From positions 112,678 to 176,677 of the forward strand of contig MU619286.1 of assembly GCA_025201805.1 (NCBI GenBank): a stretch of 64,000 bases of DNA. Reading direction: 5' to 3'. The first letter of the stretch is position 1. Each line of letters starts with the position of its first letter. The DNA comes from Parasitella parasitica (lineage: Eukaryota; Mucoromycota; Mucoromycetes; Mucorales; Mucoraceae). Both the position numbers and the translations under genes were made by a program. The notes beneath the pieces are model-generated. The model ran no database searches, was not told where the DNA came from, and saw nothing but the letters and a program-made list of their open reading frames with translations. Shown here piece after piece: positions 32,387 through 43,467 of this stretch.

Positions 32387-34116
32387 TTATAATCGGTCAC
32401 TCAAGTCAAACACATTCCAATGGTCTAATTCTGGTGTGATCTTGATATATACAAGAAGGAATTTGAATAAATCGCCTTGAAACTATATGAAAGAAGAAGG
32501 AATTAGATGGAAAAAGCAAAAGATTAGAAACAATACTTACTGGAACAAGAGGAGGAATTGCATAAGGTTCCTTCAGACTTAAGTAATGTTGGAAAACATG
32601 CATGATGATGGTTGCGTCGGTAGGCATTCCAGTAACAGTTGGCAAGAAGCGATAGGTTTGCATTTTGCTGCTTGAGGCAAGGTCTATTTACGATATAAAT
32701 TAGCCTGTGAGTATCTTTACTGAATAAATTGCTTACCTTTAATACGCTCAACAACATAATCTCTTCCATCCACATGTGTGTAGCCATTAATATTTATGAA
32801 ATTTTCAATTTCAGGTAATCCAAAAGCAACATTTTGCTAATTTATAGCTTGTCAGTTACGTTTAAAAGCTGAATCCCTGTCGAACACTTACAACATTTGG
32901 CATTACCATTGAGAGTAATACTGTAGCTGCAGTACAATTTGCTACGGATCTGTTCTTGGGTGTAAGCATTTCATTATAGAAATCAATTGATTTTGACAAC
33001 GGGACAAAAATCCTCTTCAACAATTCCTGATTACATGGTTGACGTTAATTTCATGTTTATAACGAATTGATGCAAACTTACGCATGACATTTTATCATAG
33101 TACACACGAGAAGCACGGTCGTTATATCTGTTCCAATTTTTTTGAAGATCAATCATCTAATAAAAGTGTGTTGAACAATGAATCCACTAATAAGCCTAAA
33201 TTTAAATAGCATACCTGTTCAATTCTGAAGTCATCGATAAGTTCAGGAGTAGGTGGTGACAAAAACCATAATAATCGTTCACGATGTCTTGTTGGTTGAA
33301 GTGGAGGCTGGACGCAGGGTGTATACTTGAGCTTTGGCAACATTTTCTGCTCCTTGACAGGAATCCCAAAACAGGTGACGCTAGCTCCAGGTTCGGTGTC
33401 TTCAATATTGCCATAACGTTGTAAACCTGTCGTGGCGACTTCCACTTCATCTACTTTTGACATGACAGCTGGCTGGCTGAAGACAGATTGAAGAGAAAAG
33501 TTGGGAGCAAAGGGATTTGTAGCGGGTAGTTTCGTCGCAGGCACGCTTGACGATTGTTGGCGAGGATTACTATCTTTTAAAAACAACGAAGTGAATTGTG
33601 CATCGTCTTTCAAGCTTTGTAGAGGTGCAGTCGGTGGTTGAACGACAGGTGCTGGTTGAGCTGGCTTGTTTTGAGAAGTAAGCTCGTTAAGAAGAAATCT
33701 GAATATGTTTCTGGTGGTAATTAAGATTGGTCCAGATGCTATATCGTGATAATCGATCATTGTTTAATATTTAATTTGAATACGAGTATACATTAAGTTT
33801 ACCAAACGCAATGTTTCCAAATGGTAGATTGATTTGGCTGAGAACCAGCTTTGTTACACTGTTTGAAGTGCACCAGATATTTGCAAGACCAACAAACCCC
33901 AAAACATATTCTACAAAGTTATTAGCATCAAATTGTAGCGGAGGGAGTTGAGCCAAAGTATTTATTACCTGCAAAGATAACCAAACGGAAATTCAAAATG
34001 TACCCAAGGAGCCGAATATTCAAGACATCTGTTACATAGTTTATGAATAACATGGCAATAATCATCAACAGATTTGATTGTACAACATATGAATCGTGTG
34101 ATGAAAATGATGGCAT
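32387..34116 (-). CDS. TMEM209-like membrane protein
   Basis: Eight exons (33969-34116, 33803-33910, 33215-33738, 33082-33156, 32892-33026, 32737-32836, 32541-32683, 32387-32482) give 442 residues. Two N-terminal membrane helices are likely (NLLMIIAMLFINYV and EYVLGFVGLANIW). A Pro/Gln-rich disordered linker follows. The C-terminal domain matches the TMEM209 family (Pfam name CytochromB561_N): RDYVVERIKDLASSSKMQTY, MPTDATIIMHVFQHYL and DLFKFLLVYIK correspond in order to human VERIKELSQ, LPTDSAIIMHVFCTYL and a similar terminal helix. Human TMEM209 is linked to the nuclear envelope; the function is poorly known. Confidence 0.85.
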
Positions 34117-34218
34117 ATTGATAAAATTAATTGAGAACAAAGCAAGAAGAACAACAAAAACTGTGCACGCGTTTGTTTACTTCCAAAAAAAATTAACAAG
34201 CATAGGGTGACTGGATAT

Positions 34219-34460
34219 TCAGTTCAAATTGTGCCGCATGTGGCAAGTGGATGAGCCTCCAGTGTCACTGATGCATTGATTGCAAATTCTGGATGTCAGA
34301 AATTCGTCAATCAGTACGGCCAGAAGGTCACCAGCAGCTTCTCTTTTCTTGAAGCAGCGCCACATTATTTTCCAAACATTCTATTCCCAAACCCGATAAG
34401 AGAAATATGGGATCTGTTTGCACCTGTTTCCTCACAATCATTAGGTATTCGATACTATAT
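34219..34460 (-). pseudogene. Decayed TnpB/Fanzor-like zinc-ribbon fragment
   Basis: On the minus strand an open frame at 34219-34365 encodes 48 residues containing AVLIDEFLTSRICNQC, the pattern (v-D-E-x-x-T-S-x-x-C-x-x-C) that opens the zinc ribbon of TnpB-family nucleases. Just upstream, in another frame, ISLIGFGNRMFGK resembles the preceding RuvC-side segment. Downstream, a one-base shift gives C-G-T-I-stop-T-E where an intact copy would have CGTxWNRD. So this looks like a frameshifted, stop-containing relic. It lies 100 bp upstream of the TMEM209-like start and is distinct from the relic at 35521-37602. Confidence 0.5.
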
Positions 34461-35520
34461 AAAAGGTTTTAAGCTTACTTTTTACATTGCTGTCATCTAT
34501 TCTTTACTCTCTGAATGTTCCAAGATTAGAATGCTCATATTCACACTTGCTCGTTCAAAATATACTTTGAACATTTTTTTCACATTTTCGAGAGCAAAAG
34601 ACAAAGAACGGTGCCTTTATTGCCAATTGGTCAATTTTACCCAAATTACGCTTTTGATTATATCTGTTCGCATCAACAATAAACATCAAAGGCCAAAACG
34701 ATCGATACCACAAAGAGGTTCCATTGGCAAGCATTTACGAAAATGTTTACAATATGGTGATTAATGTTCCCTCAAGTATATATGGATCAAATTATTAAAG
34801 ATTAGACCACTTTTCCATACAACATACATGCAACCTTATAGAAAAACTAGAGCCCAAAATATTAGGATCTATCTATGACAACCTCAACTTGATCATAAAA
34901 ATGATTAGTATAAAAGAAATAGTTTTTTTACTGCTCAGTTTCACACAAATAACGCTAGATTTAGCCTTTTGAAAGCAAATATGCTGATGTATACCATCTT
35001 ATTGCGATGTAGGTGGTTTCTGATGCTCTCTCCCGAGTAATCTAAATATTGATTTCTGTTCGTGCGCTACTAATCAAATTTTTAAATGTCTAATTGAATA
35101 CAGATTCGGACCAAGTCATTGGTGGTTGCTTCTTATTCATATTTTTTTGAACTATTGATTAAGGTGAGTGTAACCCGATATGGAAGTAGTTGATTTACAT
35201 ACACAACTAGAGTGATTTTCTTTATGAACTTGCATTCTGATTTATATTCAGCCAAATTGTCAATGTTTTCAACGTTTTCTTCCAATGCGGATGATGACTA
35301 CGAAATAAAAACATCAGCACTAAATTCACCCTCATTTGATAAATGTTTATACCGCCGCACTGAATAAAGATTCAATGAATCACATATATAACTTGAGTAA
35401 TTTTGTCAGTTTAAAAAAAATAAATGTCGTTAGTAAAATAATGAATGTCGTTTGGCAAAAAAAAATGCCACTAACCTAAGAAAAATATCTGTTAGCTCAT
35501 CAATTATTGTCGTTTAGGAT
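34461..35520. other. AT-rich region between two relic elements
   Basis: About 1.1 kb with no intact gene. It may contain further decayed N-terminal sequence of the fragment at 34219-34460, but I cannot read it. The plus-strand frame at 34276-34764 is antisense to that relic. Confidence 0.4.
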
Positions 35521-37602
35521 TCAAGAGTACGTTCCTGCATTAAAAGCATTAACCTTGGTGGAAAGTTGTCCTGAGAAAATTGTCGGTTGTCTGCCTGTCT
35601 CCCTCAAGGAGATTAAAATCCTTCTGAAGTTTAATACAGCTGCAAGATCTCGATTCCATAGTCGGTTTTCATTGCTTGAATACATACTGCTTCGACATCT
35701 TGAAGAAGGTTAGTCTTCATGATCCACTGTTACGTGAGTATATATTTTTTCTTTTTACCTTGTTAGGCCATGACACTTTACAGTGGGCATTTTGTGCTGT
35801 TGATATGGGTATAGGGTTTCGGATTGTTTAAACTTTTAATCAAGCTTGCCACCACAGCTTGGGCAGAGGGTATATGTTTTGTATTCGCCAATGAGATAAA
35901 CTTTAAAACCATTCTTTTGCGGCATCTTGACTGGAGGCTCTTTTCGGGAGGTATCGCAGTTCTGTTTAATGATACGGGCACCAACTCCATCAGTTTCAAG
36001 AGTACCTTTGAAGCTTAAGGACCCTTGCTTTTTAAAAGTCTTGATTCTAAGATTGACTATAGATCCCCAGTTTTCGAGTTGACTTCTTGGCATCAAAGGT
36101 TTCTTGCTTTGAATAATATGATAGTGGATAATCTTGTTATCCAACGTCATGTAGCAAGGAATAAACGTCGTTCTTAATGGGAAACAAAAAAATTGCTTTA
36201 GCTGCACCGATTCAAACAATTCAGCAAGTTTAACAAAGGCTTTGAAGTGGTTTTCTGGATTAGCGTTTACATCGTAGAAGATTGAGACTATTTTAAACTT
36301 GTAATTTTCTAGGTATGCCGACAAGAAAGTTAGTACTTTTGGTTTTGATGATTCATTCAAAATATCAATGTTGGGCATGCCTTTTTTGGCTACAGCATGT
36401 ATAACTTGGTTACAGGGATTGCAAGCCTTTTGTCGTATCGCTTCTTTAATAGCTCCTTCACTAAACGCATTGGACGCCATTCCTTTACGGATGGTATCCG
36501 CTCTTTCTTTTTTTTTTTTTTCACAGAGCTTATTTAGTAGAGTTCGCAATCTATTTCCAAAATGGTCTTGATGCACTCATATAGTGCTATCTGTTGAGCA
36601 TTCACCAGTTTGATTGGAGTATATTTCGTGTATTCCAAGTAAGATTGTTGTTATTTTGCTATGAACTTCCTGTATTCCGCAGTCGTGTCTTTAAGCTTAA
36701 CAGACCTGCGGGTAGTATTTTGGGCAATCAGAGATAAGTACAGTTCCACAAAGAAGTCTTTTCGTACAAATTCATTTTAAGTTGAAATTGCTGTTCGTAG
36801 CCAGCTCTTTCAAGGTTATGTATTTTGAAAAAGCAAATGCGTAGCCTTCTTGTATTTTACATACAAAACTTTGTAAAAAAATTCTATACTTTTACATTAA
36901 ATATTAAGTCCTAGAATGTGTTAATATTAAGACTAAAGACCCGAAACCAGGTTATTTAATTGTAAATAGTTACTAATAACCTTTATTTTAATTGTCCTGG
37001 GGAAGAATTGAACTTCTTCTGTGAGTGATAACTGCATGAGTAGTATTCACTAGATTATACAATGGCTGCAAAAATTCTGGTTTCCATATATTTTTGATCG
37101 TCGTTTTCACTGTCATCACCTTTTTTCTTGTTTTATCATCAAAGCTTTTCGTTGCAGAACCAGGCTTGATAGCAGTAGAGTCAGACTTGGAAGCAGTAAC
37201 ATTGGGTACATTCATGAAACTATCTGGTTGTGTAGTCTTGCTTGATTCACCTATCATTGGACCTTGAGCATTGGTGTTACGAAAGCCGATCTTGCTTGTG
37301 CTACCAATTTCGTCTTTGGCCCTCTTTCTTGCTTTGTTTACCTATGTAATGGGTGTTTAAAATGCTATGAATCTTCAGTACTTATGAATATAATGTGCTA
37401 ATACATACTTCTTTTTCTAAAGGTTACTGATGGCTGAAAACCATCGTCTGAATTGTCGGTTATAATTTTTTCATGTGTCTACCATCATAGCTTAAATTAG
37501 TAACGTTTTGATCAGAAATTAATATGTATCTTTACCGTTTCTGTTCTTAATAGACTCCTCTTCAGAGCAAGAAGTAAAAGAATCCTTCCGACTTTTCGTC
37601 AT
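35521..37602 (-). pseudogene. Fanzor/TnpB-family RNA-guided nuclease relic
   Basis: Reading the minus strand in order: an N-terminal exon (37602 down, MTKSRKDSFTSCSEEES), basic NLS-like exons (RKRAKDEIG; TRKKVMTVKTTIKNIWKPEF, 36988-37310), a frameshifted part near 36600-36860 (AFSKYITLKELATNS, FVRKDFFVELYLSL), then an open frame 35836-36576 with FPLRTTFIPCYMTLD, TLETDGVGARII and the zinc ribbon EYKTYTLCPSCGGKLD, and after one stop and an intron the C terminus with ENRLWNRDLAAVLNF. That last motif is RuvC-III of TnpB/Fanzor. RuvC-I and RuvC-II should lie between EPPVKMPQ and KNGFKVYLIGEY and are missing, so it cannot cleave DNA. Stops, frameshifts and an internal deletion mark it as dead. Fanzors are eukaryotic TnpB relatives known from fungi including Mucorales. 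Confidence 0.72.
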
Positions 37603-38379
37603 ATGTACTTTTCTAAAGGGAATAGACAAAAAATATTTATGGAGGATATATATGCAATGTAGGTACTTGTAACGATAATATGTGCTTTTGAATATGGCAA
37701 TTATTTTTGTCGAAATCGACATTTAATTTTGAGGAAACATCATTTATTTTTTTCCAATGGATGTTTATATTCAATAAACGCCATTTGTTTTTACAAAATG
37801 GACAAAATTTACAGGTTGCACTGTATACAATTCACTATTTACCCACGCACACTGGCTTTAGCCCCTTGATCTGGCTTCAAGCCCTATAGAATGTTATTGA
37901 TATATCAGGCTGCTGGCACTCTGTATGTCGAAGAGACAAGAATATTTCCGTATAAAGGACAATATTTCCTTGATTTCTACTTTTTCGAAGTTATATGCCT
38001 CTTCGTTGAATGGGTTGGCAGGCAAAAATACGATATCAAGAAAACTGGCTACTTGTGCTTTGGAGACTATAAACATGCTCCTGGACCATACAGAAAGATT
38101 GCCTTTACTATTACCTAAACCCACTTGATTTTTCGTGCACACTTTTGTGATCTTCGTTATATGATTTTTTTTTCTTGATTGAATATCTTTTGTACAGTAT
38201 ATGAATGGGTAGGTATTAATTTTGTAGATGGAGATCACCTTTGGCTCCATAGGAGTCTCCTTGTAGAAGATCATTGAAGAACATAATCCAAACTCAAAAG
38301 GTAAAAAGTCGACAAATTACAAGTATTCAAAAAGCTCCAAAATGCAAGCAAAAGCTCCAATTGAAATATTCGCCTACTT
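37603..38379. other. AT-rich region beside mobile-element relics
   Basis: No supported gene. Overlapping open frames on both strands at 37891-38274 show no recognisable domain; they may be more element remains. Confidence 0.4.
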
Positions 38380-38957
38380 GGCAGCATCAAGGGCAATATT
38401 ACTTCCCAAACAGTAGATAACCAAGCAGTACATCAAGCAGCCTTTGAACAAACTGAAAACTTTGCAATTGTTGGATTTGCAACAGCAAATTCCAGGATTA
38501 AGAAGCCAGAAAATATACTTGGACTGCCAGCCAGTTTAAAATATTTAGAGAGAAAAGATGCTGAAGATGACAGAAGAACAGCCAATGCTACGAAGTATTA
38601 TTCATCGGATAAACTACAGGAGCAAGATTTGAATCAAAGATGGTCGCAGCAGCAACAAAACCCTCATCAAAATGGCAAATAATCGAGAGGAGGTATAGTG
38701 AGAATATAAGATCAATCAGACTTGCAACCATACCTGAATGGAAGAAAAAAATTATGGAAAAAGCAGGCGTTGACGCTGTGGTCTTCAAGGCATATTCAAT
38801 CAGGTCTGCCGCATTTGAAAATGGGTTTGACATTGACGATATCAAAATACATGCAAATTGGTGTTTGAAGATAAACATTTTTGAGCGTTATGACTCTAAG
38901 CCTACAATGAAGATGCATACAAGCACCAAGATAAAACTCTTTTTGTCAGAAAACTAA
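38380..38957 (+). mobile_element. Tyrosine-recombinase retroelement remnant (DIRS-like)
   Basis: A frame ending at 38682 gives a coherent Gln/Asn-rich stretch (AVHQAAFEQTENFAIVGF..LGLPASLKYLERKDAEDDRR..RWSQQQQNPHQNGK) like a gag-type protein. It is directly followed, in another frame (to 38957), by the C-terminal part of a tyrosine recombinase: EWKKKIMEKAGVDAVVFKAY, SIRSAAF, IKIHANW and FERYDSKP. These fit the R, H/W and nucleophile Tyr region of DIRS/Crypton-type recombinases. The reverse transcriptase and most of the recombinase are missing, so this is an internally deleted remnant. Confidence 0.6.
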
Positions 38958-39356
38958 ACCATATTGGAGGCCGGAACGGAACCAAACGAGATTGCTTAGG
39001 CATGACAGGCAATCCAAGATGTTACCGAAGTGAAGTCTAAAAACGTGGTAATATCTGTCCCTGGTATCATCTTTGGTGATTTTCCCCTTCCCAAAAAAAA
39101 CCCCCAAGAGTCTTTCATTGCAGTTAGAAATAAGAAAGGGAAATATATAGTTTTTTATTATTATTATGAGAGCATTTACCACGGAGATTGTCTTAAGCAA
39201 GACATGGCGATCACAATTTTTTCAAACTTGAGTATATTTACGACCTCGTTATTCACTTTGACAAGCTTGGTACACTTACTCGTGAACTTGGCATAACTTG
39301 TTGCACTTGGTAATCAAGGCTATTATCTCCAATTGTATTAGGGTATTAATGATTTA
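38958..39356. other. Intergenic region
   Basis: 399 bp flanking the retroelement remnant and the 3' end of the TMEM164-like gene. No supported gene. Confidence 0.4.
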
Positions 39357-40461
39357 TTAGATTTTTTTTGACTTTTTCATTAAATTAGAGTTGGTTGCAG
39401 TAGTTTTTTCAATTGAAGCAAGGTTTTTACGAGGCATGATGGCAAGAGCAGTTTCAATTAGAATGAAGCGAGTGATAAATTTGAAAATAAATGCTGCTCC
39501 GTACATGAAAATTCTGTATAGTGGTCCGAGATCTAACAAGAATTTAACTGGAAAAAGAATTGAGTTGCTCTCTAACTGGATGTCCAAAAAAGAAAAAGAA
39601 AACTTACTTGGAGGAGGGGCCCACATGTAATTCAAATTGTATCCCGAAGTCAGAGATATTAAATGAAGCAGGGGAGTGTGGAAGAAGCTATACAAAAAGA
39701 ATGACAAAAACAAGATTTCCTTGGATTTAGGTAGCACCACATATCGTCTGCTGTAGATCATATAGATTGGAACAACCAATAACAAAATGTGCTCTGATTT
39801 TTGCATTAGTCGCACATGTCAAATAGGAATCAAATAGAACTTACCAGCGAAAAAGTTAAATGTTTCACCAATCATAGTATGCTCTCTTAAGTCAGGAAAT
39901 GCAAGAGCAGCTAAAGCACCCCATTGAAGATGCAGGTAGATGTTGAAGAATACATGTGGGATAGGCGATCTCTTATTAGGATAGACCAAAGTGAACAAGA
40001 GTAACACACCGCTCATATGACATGGCTGCATCATGAACCAAACTCTGTTGCGAATAACCTTGTGAGTCAAAGTCAACAAAAGGGAGAAGATTAGGGAAAG
40101 AGTCATCCCTCTTTCGGTCAATGAGGCCCTGCAAGGCACCTGGAATTCAGTCAAGAGCTTGTAATTTTTGGTTCCCGGCTTGAGCAGACGGCAAAACATG
40201 ATGTATGTAGCAAATCCCCAGAAGCTGGCCAAGAACAACAGTTCTATACCATGCTGACGAGGTTCGTTATACCTATTTAAAGATAAATATTTATTTGTAT
40301 AGTGCCCAAAAGCCTTTTGATTGTTGTATGTATATGTACCATGAACCGAAAGAGGACTGAGCCCAATCTGTATCTGCAGGGACATCAGCAGCAATAGCCT
40401 TCACCCAAGACTCAAGCCTCAAAAGTGAAGGTTCAATGAATTCCAAAAAATGAGCCTTCAT
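39357..40461 (-). CDS. TMEM164-like multi-pass acyltransferase
   Basis: Four exons (40340-40461, 39845-40272, 39608-39793, 39357-39547) give 308 residues with about seven hydrophobic segments. Family landmarks are FGSWYNEPRQHGIE (after joining exon 1), WFMMQPCHMSG, LHLQWGALAALAFPD, FFAEHILLLVVPIYMIYSRR (joined across intron 2) and LNYMWAPPPIKFLLDLGPLYR (joined across intron 3). Human TMEM164 is a membrane acyltransferase for ether phospholipids, with the Cys of the CH motif proposed as catalytic; here QPCHMSG keeps it. Location is presumably the endoplasmic reticulum. Introns 2 and 3 have good branch and acceptor sites. Confidence 0.85.
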
Positions 40462-40661
40462 AATAGCCACTGATATATGATAAAAAAAAAAAAAAAAAAA
40501 AAAAAGAATAAAAACAAATGATTCTATAATTTATACCTAATAGGGGGGCTGGATTTGGCCTACAAATTGAGACCCCCAAATCTTGATTGATATGAAATTT
40601 AGAGTTTCTTTTCGCTCTTTTTTCTTTCTTTTCTACTCGATTCTGATAAAAATATTTTATA
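40462..40661. promoter_or_regulatory. Divergent promoter region TMEM164-like / RBM-like
   Basis: 200 bp between two divergent start codons with a 24-nt A run (40482-40505). No sharper motif seen. Confidence 0.4.
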
Positions 40662-42160
40662 ATGTCCAGTTACAGACGAACATACTCCTCTTCTTCTTCG
40701 TCAAGAGACTCATTTTCCAGGCGAAGGTCTCGTAGTCCCACCCGCCCCAGACAAGATTACAACGAGCAAGAAGTACACGTGAAAGAAATATAGCTTGTAT
40801 CAAAATCTAATCTTATTCCATTGTTAGAATAGAGCAAGACATACTAGACGAGATGACCATGATAGCCGTGGCAGACATTACGGTAGCCATGACAACAGCA
40901 ATAATAATAGAAGGAATTACCATCACAACAATGACTATCGCCAAGAGTCAAAGCTGGAGCCCAACATTAACGTTGTCTTGAGAAATTTGCCAGACAAAGC
41001 AAGAGAAGTCGATGTATATCTTGTTACAGTGAATATCGCAGCAAAGTCTAATCAATACTTGAACCAAGTAGATTGAGCAGAAATTAAACTCGATGGAAGC
41101 AAGTATTGATGATGTGTCTTTGATAAAAGACCGTGATTCAGGCGAATCTAGAAAGTTTGCTTTCATTCGTTTCAACAGCGTAGGTCATGCCATCCAATTT
41201 GTCGAAAAGCACCGCACCTTTGATATGGACTCCTATATTGTGCGCGTAGATTATTGCAAAAAAACCAATGTGGCGGACGACAAGGAGGAATGGCGTTGTA
41301 CCAAGGTAAGTTTCGGTGGTTTTAGAAAGTCAAGTGTGTTAATGTGGTCTAGTGCGGAAATTTTAATCCTTCAAGCCGACGAAACTGCCTTGAGTGCAAG
41401 CAGTCTTTTTCATGTAAGTTATCAGCGTGAAGTTCATCTATGGAGGAGGGAAGGTGTTGAATCAGCTTTCTCCATTAGCCTCTGCCGCTGAAAAGAGATC
41501 ATACGAAACAGAAACAATTGAGATCAACGATGGCACAAAAGATTCATCAACTGTACCCAGCAAAATGCTGCTTTTACGTCAACTGGATCACTTGTCAACC
41601 GAAGAATCTATTTATAATGCTGTGCATTCTCTTCACGGTGTATGCAGATCAATTTTGATTAGGGATAAATTGACAAGGATGTCGTGCGAATTCGCCTTTG
41701 TGGAATTTTCGGATATTGAGGTATGGACAGTCTAAAATACGATGGTAACTGTGATGTCTAACGACAAGGAGCACGCCAGTCTGCCAGATTAGCATTGGAT
41801 TACTGCAGGGAACTTTTAACCATTGACGGCCGTAGAGCAACTGTGTCATTTGCCAACCCAGATAGCTTTATCCCAGTTTATGGCCAATCTGAATGGTTCA
41901 TTCCAGCAGATGCGATGGATGGTCTTTGGGCTTACTGGGATAAATCAGCTTATGCTTCCGAGTATTCATATGCTATTGTGCAAGAGAAACAGCGTAGAGA
42001 AGAAGAACTGAAAAGAAGCAAGGAGGAGGAGTCAAGGAAGGCTCAGCAAGTGAAGGAAAGTTTGGAGGATGATTTAAGTGCGTTTTACGCGGATATGGGT
42101 GATCTTGTTGCTGATGAAGATGCCAATTCTGGTATTTTTGCAGTTCCCAAGTTAAAATAA
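40662..42160 (+). CDS. RNA-binding protein with RS region, two RRMs and RanBP2 zinc finger (RBM5/10-like)
   Basis: Six exons (40662-40772, 40828-41013, 41081-41305, 41353-41413, 41449-41720, 41780-42160) give 411 residues. The N terminus is Arg/Ser-rich. RRM1 is seen in NINVVLRNLPDKAREVD and SRKFAFIRFNSVGHAIQFVE. A RanBP2-type zinc finger is rebuilt across intron 3: EWRCTK/CGNFNPSSRRNCLECKQ. RRM2 follows (MLLLRQLDHLSTEESIYNAV, CEFAFVEFSD). This order, RRM-ZnF-RRM, is that of RBM5/RBM10 splicing regulators, but the OCRE and G-patch domains are absent and the protein ends in a charged coiled coil. The fourth intron would be only 35 nt, so that boundary is less sure. Confidence 0.8.
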
Positions 42161-42658
42161 ATGTATTTTCAATCCCTAAAGCTATACGTACTATGATTTA
42201 CATTCCCGTTGACCAAGGAACTTGAGTATCTGCAATGCTTCTAATTCTCAACCAAATAGACAACAGTAAAACAGGTGGTCGGTCATATGGCAAAATGTCA
42301 GTATTTGTAACTAATTTCGCAAGATGCTTGGCATGTAAAACAATCGTCTAGATATCCTTTTTCCTTGAAGCAAGTGTTTAGACCAAATGTCATTAGATAT
42401 TCTTTCACACCATTACCATTCACTAACAATTGAGAACATACAAGTTTAATTGAAGAAAGATAAAGCAAATTTATTGTTTATTTTATTTCTTTTTTTACAA
42501 TGATATAATAAATTTGTTATGGCATGATTTAAAAAAAAAAAAAAGAAAAAAGAATTCTGTACAAATAGGAAGGGTAATGGGGCGAAAATGAGAGTGTAGA
42601 TCTCTCATATTCGAGGTTGCTTGCAAGCATTGAAAGTGGATATTACACAGATGAGATT
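42161..42658. other. Intergenic region RBM-like / H2B
   Basis: 498 bp between two convergent stops. A-rich near 42530-42552. No gene seen. Confidence 0.4.
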
Positions 42659-43012
42659 TTATTTGGAGCTAGTGTACTTGGTAACAGCCTTGGTGCCTTC
42701 AGAGACGGCGTGCTTGGCAAGTTCACCAGGAAGAATAAGACGAACAGCGGTTTGGATTTCACGAGATGAGATGGTGGAACGCTTGTTGTAAGCGGCCAAC
42801 TTGGAGGCTTCAGAAGCAATACGCTCAAAGATATCGTTGACAAAAGAGTTCAAGATGGACATGGCCTTGTTGGAGATACCAGTATCGGGATGAACTTGCT
42901 TCAAGACCTTGTAGATGTAGGAAGAATAGGTTTCACGACGAGTGATCTTTCTCTTCTTGCTGTCCTTGGAAGCAGACTTCTTATTATCTTTGGTAGGGAG
43001 ATCGGCAGCCAT
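42659..43012 (-). CDS. Histone H2B, copy 1
   Basis: Core histone of 117 residues, no intron. The start is the ATG of [12 protein letters not shown]; a longer frame upstream is 5' UTR. The histone fold is complete: [61 protein letters not shown], ending AVTKYTSSK. The lysine-rich N-terminal tail is the site of regulation by acetylation, and the C-terminal helix carries the conserved ubiquitylated lysine region. Divergent from H2A across a 455-bp shared promoter. The protein is identical to copy 2 at 52977-53330. Confidence 0.98.
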   Translation of the reverse strand: MAADLPTKDNKKSASKDSKKRKITRRETYSSYIYKVLKQVHPDTGISNKAMSILNSFVNDIFERIASEASKLAAYNKRSTISSREIQTAVRLILPGELAKHAVSEGTKAVTKYTSSK

Positions 43013-43074
43013 TTTCGTTGTAGGTGTAAACTTGTTTAATGAAAAGAAAAAGCAGAAATCCCAGAGATTTGCCA

Positions 43075-43082
43075 AATATATA
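43075..43082 (-). promoter_or_regulatory. TATA-like element, H2B copy 1
   Basis: Minus strand TATATATT, 63 bp upstream of the H2B start codon. Confidence 0.55.
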
Positions 43083-43191
43083 GAACTTCGTGTCGGTGAC
43101 TCGATTTCTATATACAGAAACTTTGAAGAAAAAAATTCTTTACAACCACAAAATCAGAAATAGAATGAAATCCAAGGAAGACGTCGTGAAA

Positions 43192-43210
43192 TCGCGAAAC
43201 AAACGCGAAA
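43192..43210 (+). promoter_or_regulatory. Paired E2F/MBF-like sites
   Basis: TCGCGAAA (43192-43199) and ACGCGAAA (43203-43210) sit 11 bp apart in the middle of the divergent promoter. Such cores are bound by G1/S regulators (E2F, or MBF in fungi), which fits S-phase histone expression. Inference from motif. Confidence 0.5.
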
Positions 43211-43393
43211 TATGCTCGAATTATATACAACAGATTTCATTTTGAATAGAAAAAAAATTGCTAATTTTTGTTGGTATTTTTTTTTTTTTTTTTTTTTTTT
43301 TTTCGTTCGGCAACATTTGATGCCAATAACTCTTGAAGAAAAAACTTTAAAAAAAAAAAAATTGCTTCCGACTTTTTACATTAACCTTGAACA

Positions 43394-43401
43394 TATATAA
43401 A
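43394..43401 (+). promoter_or_regulatory. TATA box, H2A copy 1
   Basis: TATATAAA 67 bp upstream of the H2A start codon. Confidence 0.6.
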
Positions 43402-43467
43402 CTCGAATTTAAAATAGCACTTCTTTCTTCCTTCAACAACTTTTTTCAAAGAAATAAATATTATATA

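Larger units (their letters stand above)
43013..43467. promoter_or_regulatory. Shared H2B-H2A promoter, copy 1
   Basis: 455-bp bidirectional promoter. It holds TATA-like elements on each side, two E2F/MBF-like CGCGAAA sites in the middle and a long T run (about 43278-43302). It appears identical to 52522-52976 in inverted orientation. Confidence 0.75.

Noticed and set aside
34276-34764. 162-residue plus-strand open frame
   Set aside because: No ATG start, no domain, and antisense to a better supported TnpB-like relic.
37891-38274. Overlapping frames on both strands
   Set aside because: Neither strand shows a recognisable motif; probably debris beside mobile-element relics.
42942-43400. Small frames duplicated in both H2A/H2B promoters
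   Set aside because: They are conserved between copies only because the promoter DNA itself is duplicated; no protein features.
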